Notes: generated by a model not told the origin, from the letters alone. A stretch of DNA of 10,774 nt from an uncultured Lachnospiraceae bacterium (GCA_905207905.1 CAJLNC010000083.1:1-10774), one strand, 5' to 3'. Shown: positions 1-7,081, numbered from the stretch's first letter. Numbers and translations are program-made.

Positions 1-13
1 GAGCGAAGGTTTC

Positions 14-334
14 ATGTCCCATCAATGGAAGAGCAGAAGGTTAGGTCGGAAAAAAATCCGTCCATCTAAAGAAGAGCTGCTGCAGCAGCTCTCCCAACGC
101 ACGAAAATGCCGGAGGATATCCTGGCAGGCTGTTGCAGCGTCACAGTAACCGGACAAAATCAGCTGGTAATTGAGAATTATAAGAGTATTCTGGAGTATC
201 AGCCGGAACATCTTGTGGTGCTTACCAGGCAGTGCCGAGTGGAGATATTTGGAAAAGATCTGAAAATTCTATACTATGCAAAGGAAGAGATGAAGATAAC
301 AGGGAGGATCCACCAGATTTTCTACCATGTATAG
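14..334 (+). CDS. yqfC: Sporulation protein YqfC (YabP/YqfC family)
   Basis: This is a 106-residue protein of the YabP/YqfC family, small proteins linked to endospore formation. In Bacillus subtilis yqfC belongs to the mother-cell sporulation programme, and its biochemical role is not settled. The sequence shows a basic N-terminus (residues 1-20), then the family's beta-rich core: LVIENYKSILEY near residues 51-62, a run around HLVVLTRQCRVEIFGKDL (66-83), and a closing MKITGRIHQIFY segment (93-104). The length is close to that of family members. The ATG at 14 follows a GAAGG at 5-9, with only 4 bases between; the frame is open to the window edge, so a start further upstream cannot be excluded. 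The yqfD ribosome binding site overlaps its stop codon, so the two genes are almost certainly co-expressed. No sporulation promoter can be judged because only 13 bases of upstream sequence are present. Confidence 0.9.
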   Translation: MSHQWKSRRLGRKKIRPSKEELLQQLSQRTKMPEDILAGCCSVTVTGQNQLVIENYKSILEYQPEHLVVLTRQCRVEIFGKDLKILYYAKEEMKITGRIHQIFYHV

Positions 335-340
335 GGAGGA
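334..340 (+). promoter_or_regulatory. Ribosome binding site supporting the TTG start of yqfD
   Basis: GGGAGGA lies 6 bases upstream of TTG at 347-349 and shares its first base with the last base of the yqfC stop codon. No in-frame ATG is nearby, so this strong site decides the non-ATG start of yqfD and places the two genes in translational proximity. Confidence 0.8.
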
Positions 341-346
341 AGCAGA

Positions 347-1585
347 TTGAAAGGACAGATTTTATTATGGCTTTGTGGTAATGTGCGCATCCGGATCTTC
401 GGTGCCTTTTGTGAGCGCTTTCTGAATCTCTGCGCCTTCCATGGGCTGAAGCTCTGGGAAATTACACCGGTGGAGAATGGATACGAGGCCAGTATTTCTC
501 TGGAAAATTTCAGAAAATTAAAGGCTTTGGTCAAAAAATGCCATGTGCGTCTGCGCATCTTGGAGAAACGGGGACTGCCCTTTTTTTTATACCGGAACAG
601 AAAAAGAAAGGCTTTGTTTGCTTCGCTTTTTCTGGCTGCTTTTTTCACGGTCTGGCTGTCCTGTTTTATCTGGGATATCCAGGTGAGGGGAAATCTTGCA
701 GTGACGGATGAGAAAGTTTTGGATTATCTGGAACAGGAAGGAATCCACCAGGGAATTTGGAAAGCTTCTCTGGATTATAAGCAGCTGGCTGCCTGCCTGC
801 GCCAGTCTTTTCCTGAATTTACCTGGGTATCTGTAAAACTTCAGGGAACCAGGCTTTTGATTGATTTGAAAGAAACTATGGATTCTAGTCTGGCGGAGAA
901 TGAGCAGGCTTCTGGAAAGGGGAGTCTTGCTGCAAATCGGAACGGAACTGTGGTAAAAATTATTACCCGCGCAGGAACGCCTCTGGTGAAAGCGGGGGAT
1001 CAGGTGAAAAAAGGAGATATGCTGGTTTCTGGACGAATCGATCTGCTCAATGATGCGGGGGAGGTTTATGACCATCAGTATGTGAAAGCGGATGCGGATG
1101 TTTATATTCAATATTCCTATTCCTATCAGGATGAGCTTTCTTTGAAGCAGCAGGTCAAAACCTATACCGGCCGGGAGATTTCCAGAAAACTTTTGAAATT
1201 CGGCGGATTTCATCTGGGACTTCCGTTTTTTTCTATTCCATACAGTCAATATGACTGCGTTACCACGGGACATCAGTTTCGTGTTATGGAGAATTTCTAT
1301 TTGCCGGTATATTTTTCTGAGATTAGAGTAAAAGAGTATGAAATTTCAGATAAAATATTGGAAAAGCAGGAGGCAGAGCAAGTGATTTTGAAAAATTTGA
1401 AAAATTTTCTGGAAAAAATAGAAGAAAAGGGGGTTCAAATATTTCAAAATGATGTTAAAATAGAAACGACTGATTCTATATGCAAGGCCCAGGGCAGGCT
1501 TCTGCTCATCGAGAAGAGCGGCATGTATGTAGAGACAGAGCCGGTTTCAAATTTCTCCAAGGAGAGTGATACCGGAAATGACTGA
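347..1585 (+). CDS. yqfD: Sporulation protein YqfD, membrane-anchored
   Basis: This 412-residue protein matches the YqfD sporulation family, whose B. subtilis member is about 400 residues long and is needed for efficient sporulation. It starts at TTG 347 behind a strong GGGAGGA. The N-terminal 85 residues are a small soluble domain rich in basic residues. One membrane helix follows at about residues 89-109, after the positive stretch RNRKRK. Residues about 111-177 (IQVRGNLAVTDEKVLDYL onwards) look like a POTRA/FtsQ-type fold: a 'V.GN..V' strand, a helix and a closing 'V.V...G..L.I.L.E' strand. Residues about 198-230 (NGTVVKIITRAGTPLVKAGD, then QVKKGDMLVSG) resemble a lipoyl/HlyD-like beta hairpin. 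The topology suggests a large extracytoplasmic C-terminal part, which during sporulation would face the intermembrane space if the protein sits in the outer forespore membrane; that is inference. The domain readings are by eye. An 8-T run lies at 581-588. Confidence 0.92.
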   Translation: MKGQILLWLCGNVRIRIFGAFCERFLNLCAFHGLKLWEITPVENGYEASISLENFRKLKALVKKCHVRLRILEKRGLPFFLYRNRKRKALFASLFLAAFFTVWLSCFIWDIQVRGNLAVTDEKVLDYLEQEGIHQGIWKASLDYKQLAACLRQSFPEFTWVSVKLQGTRLLIDLKETMDSSLAENEQASGKGSLAANRNGTVVKIITRAGTPLVKAGDQVKKGDMLVSGRIDLLNDAGEVYDHQYVKADADVYIQYSYSYQDELSLKQQVKTYTGREISRKLLKFGGFHLGLPFFSIPYSQYDCVTTGHQFRVMENFYLPVYFSEIRVKEYEISDKILEKQEAEQVILKNLKNFLEKIEEKGVQIFQNDVKIETTDSICKAQGRLLLIEKSGMYVETEPVSNFSKESDTGND

Positions 1586-1612
1586 CATGCAGAAAGAAGG
1601 ACCTATTCCCCT

Positions 1613-2653
1613 ATGAGTTTAGTGGAAAAAATTATTTCCGTTCCGGCGGAACATGAGAAGAATGTGTTCGGTCAGTTTGACCAGTTTGTGAAAAAAATCG
1701 AAAAGTCCCTGAATGTGACCGTGATCAGCCGGGATGGCACCACAAAAATTGTGGGCAGCGAGGCAGCTGCGGAGCGTGGTTTTCGGATTCTTACCAACCT
1801 TATGGAACTGTCCAGAAGAGGAAACGTGATCACAGAGCAGAATGTAGACTATGCCATTGCTCTGTGTTATGAGGAAAAGGAGTCTGCTCTGGTGGAGATG
1901 GATCAGGATCTGATCTGCCACACCATTAACGGAAAACCCATCAAGCCCAAGACCCTTGGACAGAAGGAGTATGTGGATGCCATTCGGAAAAATATGATTG
2001 TTTTCGGCATCGGGCCTGCCGGTACGGGCAAGACCTATCTGGCCATGGCTATGGCCATTACAGCTTTTAAAAATGATGAGGTCAGCCGTATCATTATGAC
2101 AAGGCCTGCCATTGAAGCAGGAGAGAAGCTGGGTTTCCTTCCCGGCGATCTGCAAAGCAAGGTGGATCCCTATCTTCGTCCTCTCTATGACGCTTTATAT
2201 CAGATTATGGGACCAGACAGCTTTCAGAAAAATATGGAAAAGGGGCTGATCGAAGTGGCGCCTCTTGCTTATATGAGAGGCCGTACGCTGGACAATGCTT
2301 TTATTATTCTGGATGAAGCCCAGAATACGACTCCGGCACAGATGAAAATGTTCCTGACCCGTATCGGATTTGGATCCAAGGTCATTATTACCGGTGATCT
2401 GACACAGAAAGACCTTCCTTCTACGGTTCAGTCCGGTCTGGATGTGGCTTTGAAGGTCTTAAAAAAGGTGGAAGGAATTTCTTTCTGCCGGCTCACCAGT
2501 AAAGATGTGGTACGTCATCCGCTGGTGCAGAAGATCGTACAGGCCTATGATGACTATGAGGCAAAACAGGCTGCAAGGCAAAAAGACAGAAGCCGTGCAG
2601 AGCGAGTAAATGCAGGTACAAGATTACCGCAGAAATTCAGAGGTGAATCATGA
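1613..2653 (+). CDS. phoH: PhoH family P-loop ATPase
   Basis: This 346-residue protein is a PhoH-type (PhoH-like/YbeZ) nucleotide-binding protein related to the helicase superfamily I ATPase core. Residues 1-100 form the N-terminal KH-like RNA-binding part typical of bacterial PhoH proteins. The Walker A motif GPAGTGKT is at 134-141 and the Walker B motif FIILDEAQN at 230-238. Also visible are MTRPAIEAGEKLGFLPGD (162-179), the conserved helix-turn YLRPLYDAL, and the sensor-like KVIITGDLTQKDLP (256-269). The C-terminal tail from about 312 is basic. A ribosome binding site, AGAAGGA at 1595-1601, lies 11 bases from ATG 1613, a slightly long spacing. The stop overlaps the ybeY start (ATGA at 2650-2653). 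PhoH and the endoribonuclease YbeY are genetically linked across bacteria, which supports a joint role in RNA or ribosome metabolism; the exact activity of PhoH remains uncertain. Confidence 0.95.
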   Translation: MSLVEKIISVPAEHEKNVFGQFDQFVKKIEKSLNVTVISRDGTTKIVGSEAAAERGFRILTNLMELSRRGNVITEQNVDYAIALCYEEKESALVEMDQDLICHTINGKPIKPKTLGQKEYVDAIRKNMIVFGIGPAGTGKTYLAMAMAITAFKNDEVSRIIMTRPAIEAGEKLGFLPGDLQSKVDPYLRPLYDALYQIMGPDSFQKNMEKGLIEVAPLAYMRGRTLDNAFIILDEAQNTTPAQMKMFLTRIGFGSKVIITGDLTQKDLPSTVQSGLDVALKVLKKVEGISFCRLTSKDVVRHPLVQKIVQAYDDYEAKQAARQKDRSRAERVNAGTRLPQKFRGES

Positions 2654-3153
2654 CCATTCATTTTGAAAATGAAAGCCAGGTAAAGCTTGATCTTCCGCTG
2701 GAGGAACTAGCAGAGTTGGTGATACAGCAAGCTTTGGATACGATGGAGTGCCCTTATGAGGCGGAGGTAAATCTGCTGATCACAGACAACCCTCAGATTC
2801 AGGAAATGAACCGGAATTTCCGTCAGATTGACCGGGCTACGGATGTACTGTCCTTTCCCATGGTTGCTTATGAGGAACCGGGAAATTTTGATTTCCTGGA
2901 GGAAGAGGAGCTTGCCGCAGACTGTTTTCATCCGGAGACGGGAGAACTGCTTTTGGGGGATATTGTGATCTCTGCGGAGAAGGTAGTGGAGCAGGCAGAG
3001 GAATACGGCCATTCTATAAAACGGGAATATGCGTTTTTGATTGTTCACAGTATGCTTCATCTCATGGGATTTGATCATATCGTCCCGGAGGAGGCAGTCT
3101 GCATGGAAGCAAAACAGAGGGAGATTCTGGATCAGCTGCAGATTCAGCGATAG
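2650..3153 (+). CDS. ybeY: rRNA maturation endoribonuclease YbeY
   Basis: This 167-residue protein is YbeY, a single-strand-specific zinc metallo-endoribonuclease involved in 16S rRNA 3' end maturation and ribosome quality control. The zinc-binding motif is seen as HSMLHLMGFDH at residues 133-143, giving ligands His133, His137 and His143. The upstream family signature TDVLSFP is at 64-70 and GDIVIS at 103-108. Between them is an acidic stretch of about 32 residues (FDFLEEEELAADCFHPETGE lies within it), longer than in E. coli YbeY, which I believe is usual in clostridial forms. Ser134 replaces the more common Gly of the motif and is not a zinc ligand. The start overlaps the phoH stop by ATGA, and AGGTG at 2641-2645 is its ribosome binding site inside phoH, which indicates translational coupling. 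In many Firmicutes an HD-family gene (yqfF/pgpH) lies between phoH and ybeY; here it is absent. Confidence 0.96.
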   Translation: MTIHFENESQVKLDLPLEELAELVIQQALDTMECPYEAEVNLLITDNPQIQEMNRNFRQIDRATDVLSFPMVAYEEPGNFDFLEEEELAADCFHPETGELLLGDIVISAEKVVEQAEEYGHSIKREYAFLIVHSMLHLMGFDHIVPEEAVCMEAKQREILDQLQIQR

Positions 3154-3219
3154 ATTTGCAGCTGGTTAGAATAATAGAAGCAGAACAGAAAAACAGTAAC
3201 AGGAGAGGAGACGGATATT

Positions 3220-4326
3220 ATGAGAGGAAAAAAACTTTGCGCATTACTTGCCGCTGCGGCTATGGCAGCGTCTGTGATGGGAACAGCAGCTATGGCGGAG
3301 GAGACCTGCAAAAGCTATCTTACTGGAGAGACCGTTCCCACTGAGATTGGTCGGAAACGGCCCATTGCAGTGATGTTTAACAATATTCAGGATGCGATTC
3401 CTCAGCATGGAATTGAAAACTGCGGTGTGATCTATGAAGCGCCGGTGGAGGGCAGCATCACCAGACTGATGGGATTGATGGAGGACTACAAGGATGCAGC
3501 CAGAATCGGTTCTGTGAGAAGCTGCAGAAATTACTTTATTTATATGGCCAGAGAATTTAATGCGATTTACTGTCATTTCGGTCAGGCCATCTATGCAGAA
3601 CCTATTTTGAATCTGCCCACTACCCATAATTTAAGCGGACTGGCCGATTACGGCGAGCTGGTTTACTATCGCTCTGATGACCGGGTATCTCCCCATAATG
3701 TATTTACGGATTACGACCGGATTCAGGCTGGTATTGAGCATCAGGGCTATTATACCGACTATGCGGAAGGCTACTCCGGACACTACCAATTTGCTCAGGA
3801 GGGGGAGACTGTGACTCTTGAGGGGGGAGAAGATGCTCAGGTAGTGCTTCCCGGCTACACCTACAACCATGCCCGGTTCCAGTACAATCCGGAGACCGGA
3901 CTGTATGACCGATATCAGTACGGAGACGCTCAGGTGGACGGAAATTCCGGCAACCAGCTTTCCTGCAAAAATATTATTCTCCAGTACTGCGACTGGGAGA
4001 ATTTTGATGACAACGGATATCTGAACATTGACATGGTAAAGGGCGGCTACGGAAAGTATATCACCAACGGAAAAGCCATTGACATTTACTGGGAAAAGGA
4101 GCAGTATGATCCGGATTCTGAGTATTACTGCACCATTGAGTCTCAGTACAGCTATGTGCCTGTGCGCTTCTCCGATTTTAATGTAACCCGCTATTACGAC
4201 ATGAACGGAAATGAGATTAAGCTGAATCCTGGAAAGACCTGGGTCTGCATCGTCCAGAATACCTATACGGATCATGTGACCATCTCCGGAGATCCTGAAA
4301 TTTCCAGCAGTGTAATTGATTTTTAA
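3220..4326 (+). CDS. Secreted DUF3048 (YerB-like) protein
   Basis: This 368-residue protein matches the DUF3048 family typified by B. subtilis YerB, whose function is unknown. Residues 1-26 are a clear Sec signal peptide: basic MRGKK, an alanine-rich hydrophobic core, and a predicted cut after AMA at 24-26. There is no lipobox cysteine at the cut site, so it should be released or wall-associated rather than a lipoprotein as I recall for YerB. The N-terminal domain (about 45-185) carries RPIAVMFNNIQDAIPQHGI (47-65) and ARIGSVRSCRNYFIYMA (94-110). The C-terminal domain (about 205-360) carries FQYNPETGLYDRYQYG (220-235) and GNQLSCKNIILQY (244-256). The ribosome binding site GGAGAGGAG (3202-3210) is 9 bases from the ATG. 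It lies 66 bases after ybeY and 46 bases before a lipid flippase gene, so an envelope role is plausible. I can give no biochemical activity. Confidence 0.9.
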   Translation: MRGKKLCALLAAAAMAASVMGTAAMAEETCKSYLTGETVPTEIGRKRPIAVMFNNIQDAIPQHGIENCGVIYEAPVEGSITRLMGLMEDYKDAARIGSVRSCRNYFIYMAREFNAIYCHFGQAIYAEPILNLPTTHNLSGLADYGELVYYRSDDRVSPHNVFTDYDRIQAGIEHQGYYTDYAEGYSGHYQFAQEGETVTLEGGEDAQVVLPGYTYNHARFQYNPETGLYDRYQYGDAQVDGNSGNQLSCKNIILQYCDWENFDDNGYLNIDMVKGGYGKYITNGKAIDIYWEKEQYDPDSEYYCTIESQYSYVPVRFSDFNVTRYYDMNGNEIKLNPGKTWVCIVQNTYTDHVTISGDPEISSSVIDF

Positions 4327-4372
4327 ATATTTTAAAGAATGATAAATTGAAAGAAACAAAGAGGTTTGGCTT

Positions 4373-6031
4373 GTGAACAACAAAGGAAAAAGCTCCAAAA
4401 ATTTTCTGGTTCAGGGAACCATTTTAGCGGCAGCTTCGATTATATCCAGAATTATCGGACTGGTCTACCGGATACCCCTGACAAACATTCTGGGGGATAC
4501 GGGAAATACCTACTATTCTACAGCAAATGAGGTTTATAATATCATCCTGATGATCGCCTCCTTCAGCCTGCCCCTGGCTGTATCCAGGCTGATGGCAGAA
4601 CGGCTGCATAAGGGGGAGATTCGGAATGCAAATCGGGTATTTTTATGTGCAGTGCGCTTTGCAGTGGTGAGCGGACTGATTCTGTCCTGTCTTACCTATC
4701 TGCTGTCCGGTATTCTTACGAAGCATGTGCTGAACGTGGAAATGGCAAAATATGCGCTGCGGGTGCTGGCGCCGGCAATCTTTATCTTTGCCATCACAGG
4801 AACTTTTCGGGGATTTTTCCAGGGACACTCTACCATGGTGCCCACTGCCATCTCCCAGGTGATTGAGCAGATTGTTCATGCGGTGGTCACCATTATCTGT
4901 GCCAACATCATGTTTAGCTACGGCTTAAAGCTGGCTAAGAACGAGGGAAATGATCTTCTTGGACCGGCCTGGGGGGCTGCTGGCGCTACCTTCGGCACCG
5001 TGGTCAGTGTCACAGTGGCTCTGATTTTTATGATGCTGGTGTATGTCACCTACCGGCGCACTTTTGCCAGACAGCTTCGTCATGACACCACGGGAAAGCG
5101 GGAATCCCAGGCTCAGATCTACCGGCTGCTGTTTCTCACCATTCTCCCCATTGTTTTAAGCACTCTGATCTACAATGTAAGCACCATCATAGATCAAGGT
5201 GTTTTTAATGCCATCTTAAAAGGCCAGGGATACACAGAGAAACAGTATGCCACGATCTGGGGAATCTATACGGGAAAATTTCGTGTTCTGATGAATGTTC
5301 CCCTGTCTTTGGCTTCCTGTCTGGGGCCGGCAGTAGTCCCCAGCCTGACGGCAGCCATCGCAGATCGGAACAAAAAGGAGGCCGTGCGGAAGGTGCGATC
5401 CTCTATTCGATACACGATGATCATTACTATTCCCTGTGCTCTTGGTATGGCAGCCCTGGGGGGGCCGATTATTGAGATGCTGTTCCATCCGGAAAGCGGC
5501 CTTCCGTTATCTGCGGGCATCATGCAGGCAGGAGCGCCCATGATCATTCTTTATGCCCTGTCTACGCTCACAACTTCTATTTTGCAGGGCCTTGGAAAGC
5601 TTCGCACTCCTTTGATCAACTGTGGTATTGCGCTGGTGCTTCATCTGGTGTGTCTCTTTGTATTTATGCGAAACTTTAATATGAACATTTACGGTGTAAT
5701 TCACGCCAATACCTTTTTCGCCCTGGTGGTGTGCATTCTCAATGCGCTGGCCATCAAGCGTTTTCTGGCGTATCGTCAGGAATATCTGCGAACCTTCCTG
5801 ATTCCCCTTCTGGCCTCTTTTGTGATGGCCTTTGGAGCTTACGGTGTCCATGCGCTCTTTCAGGGGCTTCTTGGAAATACAGTTGCAACTTTTATAGCAG
5901 TTCTGGCAGGAGCGGTGATCTATGGAATTGGACTGGTTTCCTTCCATGGCATTACCATAGAGGAACTTGCTGCCATGCCAAAGGGAAAGACCATTATTAA
6001 ATTATTTAGAAAGCTTGGTTTACTCAGATGA
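4373..6031 (+). CDS. MOP-superfamily flippase (MurJ/SpoVB/polysaccharide exporter family)
   Basis: This 552-residue polytopic membrane protein belongs to the oligosaccharidyl-lipid flippase branch of the MOP superfamily. The N-terminus carries the family pattern FLVQGTILAAASIISRIIGL (11-30) followed by VYRIPL, then LPLAVSRLMAER (67-77) and FRGFFQGHSTMVPTAISQVI (145-164). The remainder is a series of hydrophobic helices, about 14 in total by eye. The length suits MurJ-like YtgP or SpoVB of Bacillus (roughly 520-545 residues). Such proteins move lipid-linked cell-wall or polysaccharide precursors across the membrane; SpoVB does so for the spore cortex. Sequence reading alone does not separate a vegetative lipid II flippase from a spore-cortex one. 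The GTG start at 4373 has AGAGG (4360-4364) 8 bases upstream, and no ATG start fits better. The 3' end overlaps proB by ATGA at 6028-6031. Confidence 0.9.
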   Translation: MNNKGKSSKNFLVQGTILAAASIISRIIGLVYRIPLTNILGDTGNTYYSTANEVYNIILMIASFSLPLAVSRLMAERLHKGEIRNANRVFLCAVRFAVVSGLILSCLTYLLSGILTKHVLNVEMAKYALRVLAPAIFIFAITGTFRGFFQGHSTMVPTAISQVIEQIVHAVVTIICANIMFSYGLKLAKNEGNDLLGPAWGAAGATFGTVVSVTVALIFMMLVYVTYRRTFARQLRHDTTGKRESQAQIYRLLFLTILPIVLSTLIYNVSTIIDQGVFNAILKGQGYTEKQYATIWGIYTGKFRVLMNVPLSLASCLGPAVVPSLTAAIADRNKKEAVRKVRSSIRYTMIITIPCALGMAALGGPIIEMLFHPESGLPLSAGIMQAGAPMIILYALSTLTTSILQGLGKLRTPLINCGIALVLHLVCLFVFMRNFNMNIYGVIHANTFFALVVCILNALAIKRFLAYRQEYLRTFLIPLLASFVMAFGAYGVHALFQGLLGNTVATFIAVLAGAVIYGIGLVSFHGITIEELAAMPKGKTIIKLFRKLGLLR

Positions 6032-6837
6032 ATGAAAAAGCAGAAGCAATACGGAAAACATTAAAAGATAAAAATCGGATCGTAATCAAGATTGGGTCTT
6101 CCTCCATTACCCATCCTGAAACAGGCGCCTTAAACCTTACCAAGCTGGAGGTGCTGGTACGGGAGCTGTGCGATCTGAAAAACCAGGGAAAGGACATTAT
6201 CCTGGTTTCCTCCGGAGCCATAGCGGTGGGGCGTCAGGCAATTCACTTTCATCATCGCCCTGAGATTATTTCTGAAAAGCAGGCCTGCGCTGCGATTGGA
6301 CAGGCTCAGCTGATGATGATTTATCAGAAACTGTTTCGGGAATACGGCCATCTGGCAGCGCAGATTCTCCTTACCAGAGATACTCTTACCCAGGATCTGA
6401 ACCGCTTCAATGCAGTAAATACGTTTGATGAGCTTTTGAAAATGGGAGCGATTCCCATTGTAAATGAAAATGACACCATCTCTACTTATGAGATTCAGTT
6501 TGGAGACAATGATACTCTTTCCGCCACAGTTGCCGCTCTGATTCATGCGGATCTGCTGATTCTGCTCTCAGATATTGACGGTCTCTTTACCGACGATCCC
6601 AACCGGAATCCGGAGGCAGAATTTATCCCTCTGGTAAAACATTTGGATAAAAGGTTTCTTAGTATGGGGAAAGGCAGCAGCAGCCAGGTAGGCACCGGAG
6701 GGATGGAGACGAAGCTCCATGCTGCCCAGATTGCCACAGAGGCGGGAACGGATTTAATCATTGCCAATGGGAAGGATTTTCATGTAATACATAAAATATT
6801 GCAGGGTGAGAACTACGGCACACTTTTTTGCAGCTGA
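6028..6837 (+). CDS. proB: Glutamate 5-kinase, short form without PUA domain
   Basis: ProB phosphorylates L-glutamate to gamma-glutamyl phosphate with ATP, the first and normally proline-inhibited step of proline synthesis. The 269 residues form only the amino-acid kinase domain. Visible motifs are IVIKIGSSS (18-26), the SSGAIAVGR glycine loop (61-69), VNENDT (145-150) and FGDNDTLSA (158-166) at the glutamate/proline site, LLSDIDGLFTDDP (179-191), and GTGGMETKL (222-230) near the nucleotide. The usual bacterial enzyme is about 365 residues with a C-terminal PUA domain; here the protein ends right after the kinase fold, and no PUA-like sequence follows before the next gene. This is a known natural variant, not an obvious truncation, because the kinase C-terminus is intact. 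The start overlaps the flippase stop by ATGA, which indicates translational coupling. ProA follows one gene later. Confidence 0.96.
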   Translation: MNEKAEAIRKTLKDKNRIVIKIGSSSITHPETGALNLTKLEVLVRELCDLKNQGKDIILVSSGAIAVGRQAIHFHHRPEIISEKQACAAIGQAQLMMIYQKLFREYGHLAAQILLTRDTLTQDLNRFNAVNTFDELLKMGAIPIVNENDTISTYEIQFGDNDTLSATVAALIHADLLILLSDIDGLFTDDPNRNPEAEFIPLVKHLDKRFLSMGKGSSSQVGTGGMETKLHAAQIATEAGTDLIIANGKDFHVIHKILQGENYGTLFCS

Positions 6838-6842
6838 CTGCC

Positions 6843-6850
6843 AGGAGAGG
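6843..6850 (+). promoter_or_regulatory. Ribosome binding site fixing the start of the DUF896 gene
   Basis: AGGAGAGG lies 9 bases upstream of ATG 6860. The frame is also open back to a GTG at 6806 inside proB, but that codon has no comparable site, and the extra 18 residues would not resemble the family N-terminus ([14 protein letters not shown]). The site therefore decides for ATG 6860. Confidence 0.8.
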
Positions 6851-6859
6851 AATAGACAG

Positions 6860-7081
6860 ATGATAAATGAAAAGGAAATTGCCAGAATCAATGAGCTGGC
6901 AAGAAAATCAAAGGCGGAAGGACTGACGGAACAGGAGAAAAAGGAGCAAAAAGAGCTTCGTTGCAAATTTTTAGAATCAGTCCGGGGAAATCTTCGCGCC
7001 CAATTAAACAATATCGATGTGGTAAATCCAGATGGATCCATAGAAAATTTGGGAGAAAAATATGGAAAAAAGGGACATTAA
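6860..7081 (+). CDS. DUF896 family (YnzC-like) small cytosolic protein
   Basis: This 73-residue protein matches DUF896, the family of B. subtilis YnzC (77 residues). It reads as a helical hairpin: helix 1 is [20 protein letters not shown] (2-21), helix 2 is [20 protein letters not shown] (23-42), then [17 protein letters not shown]. The family signature RINELARK...EGLTE.E..EQ.ELR..(Y/F)L...RGN.RAQL is complete. It has no signal peptide or membrane segment and no known enzymatic motif, so a cytosolic role is expected; the family's function is unknown. In B. subtilis ynzC lies in the LexA-controlled yneA-yneB-ynzC operon, whereas here it sits between proB (22 bases upstream) and proA (overlap of 20 bases). 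The overlap puts the proA ribosome binding site inside this gene and implies coupled translation. No LexA-like operator was seen near it. Confidence 0.9.
   Translation: MINEKEIARINELARKSKAEGLTEQEKKEQKELRCKFLESVRGNLRAQLNNIDVVNPDGSIENLGEKYGKKGH

Noticed and set aside
587..1273. Long minus-strand open frame opposite yqfD (228 codons)
   Set aside because: It lies antisense to a well-supported conserved gene, its composition is typical of a mirrored frame, and no family is recognised.
4316..4346. Possible promoter TTGATT...GATAAA before the flippase gene
   Set aside because: The spacing is 19 bases and the -10 is poor; in such A/T-rich sequence it is not supported.
3631..4398. Minus-strand open frame of 255 codons opposite the DUF3048 gene
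   Set aside because: The sense strand encodes a clear DUF3048 protein with a signal peptide; the antisense frame shows the Ile/Val/Leu/His-rich pattern of a shadow.
6806..6859. GTG 6806 as the start of the DUF896 gene, adding 18 residues
   Set aside because: It lies inside proB, has no ribosome binding site and gives a non-family N-terminus; ATG 6860 has AGGAGAGG at good spacing.
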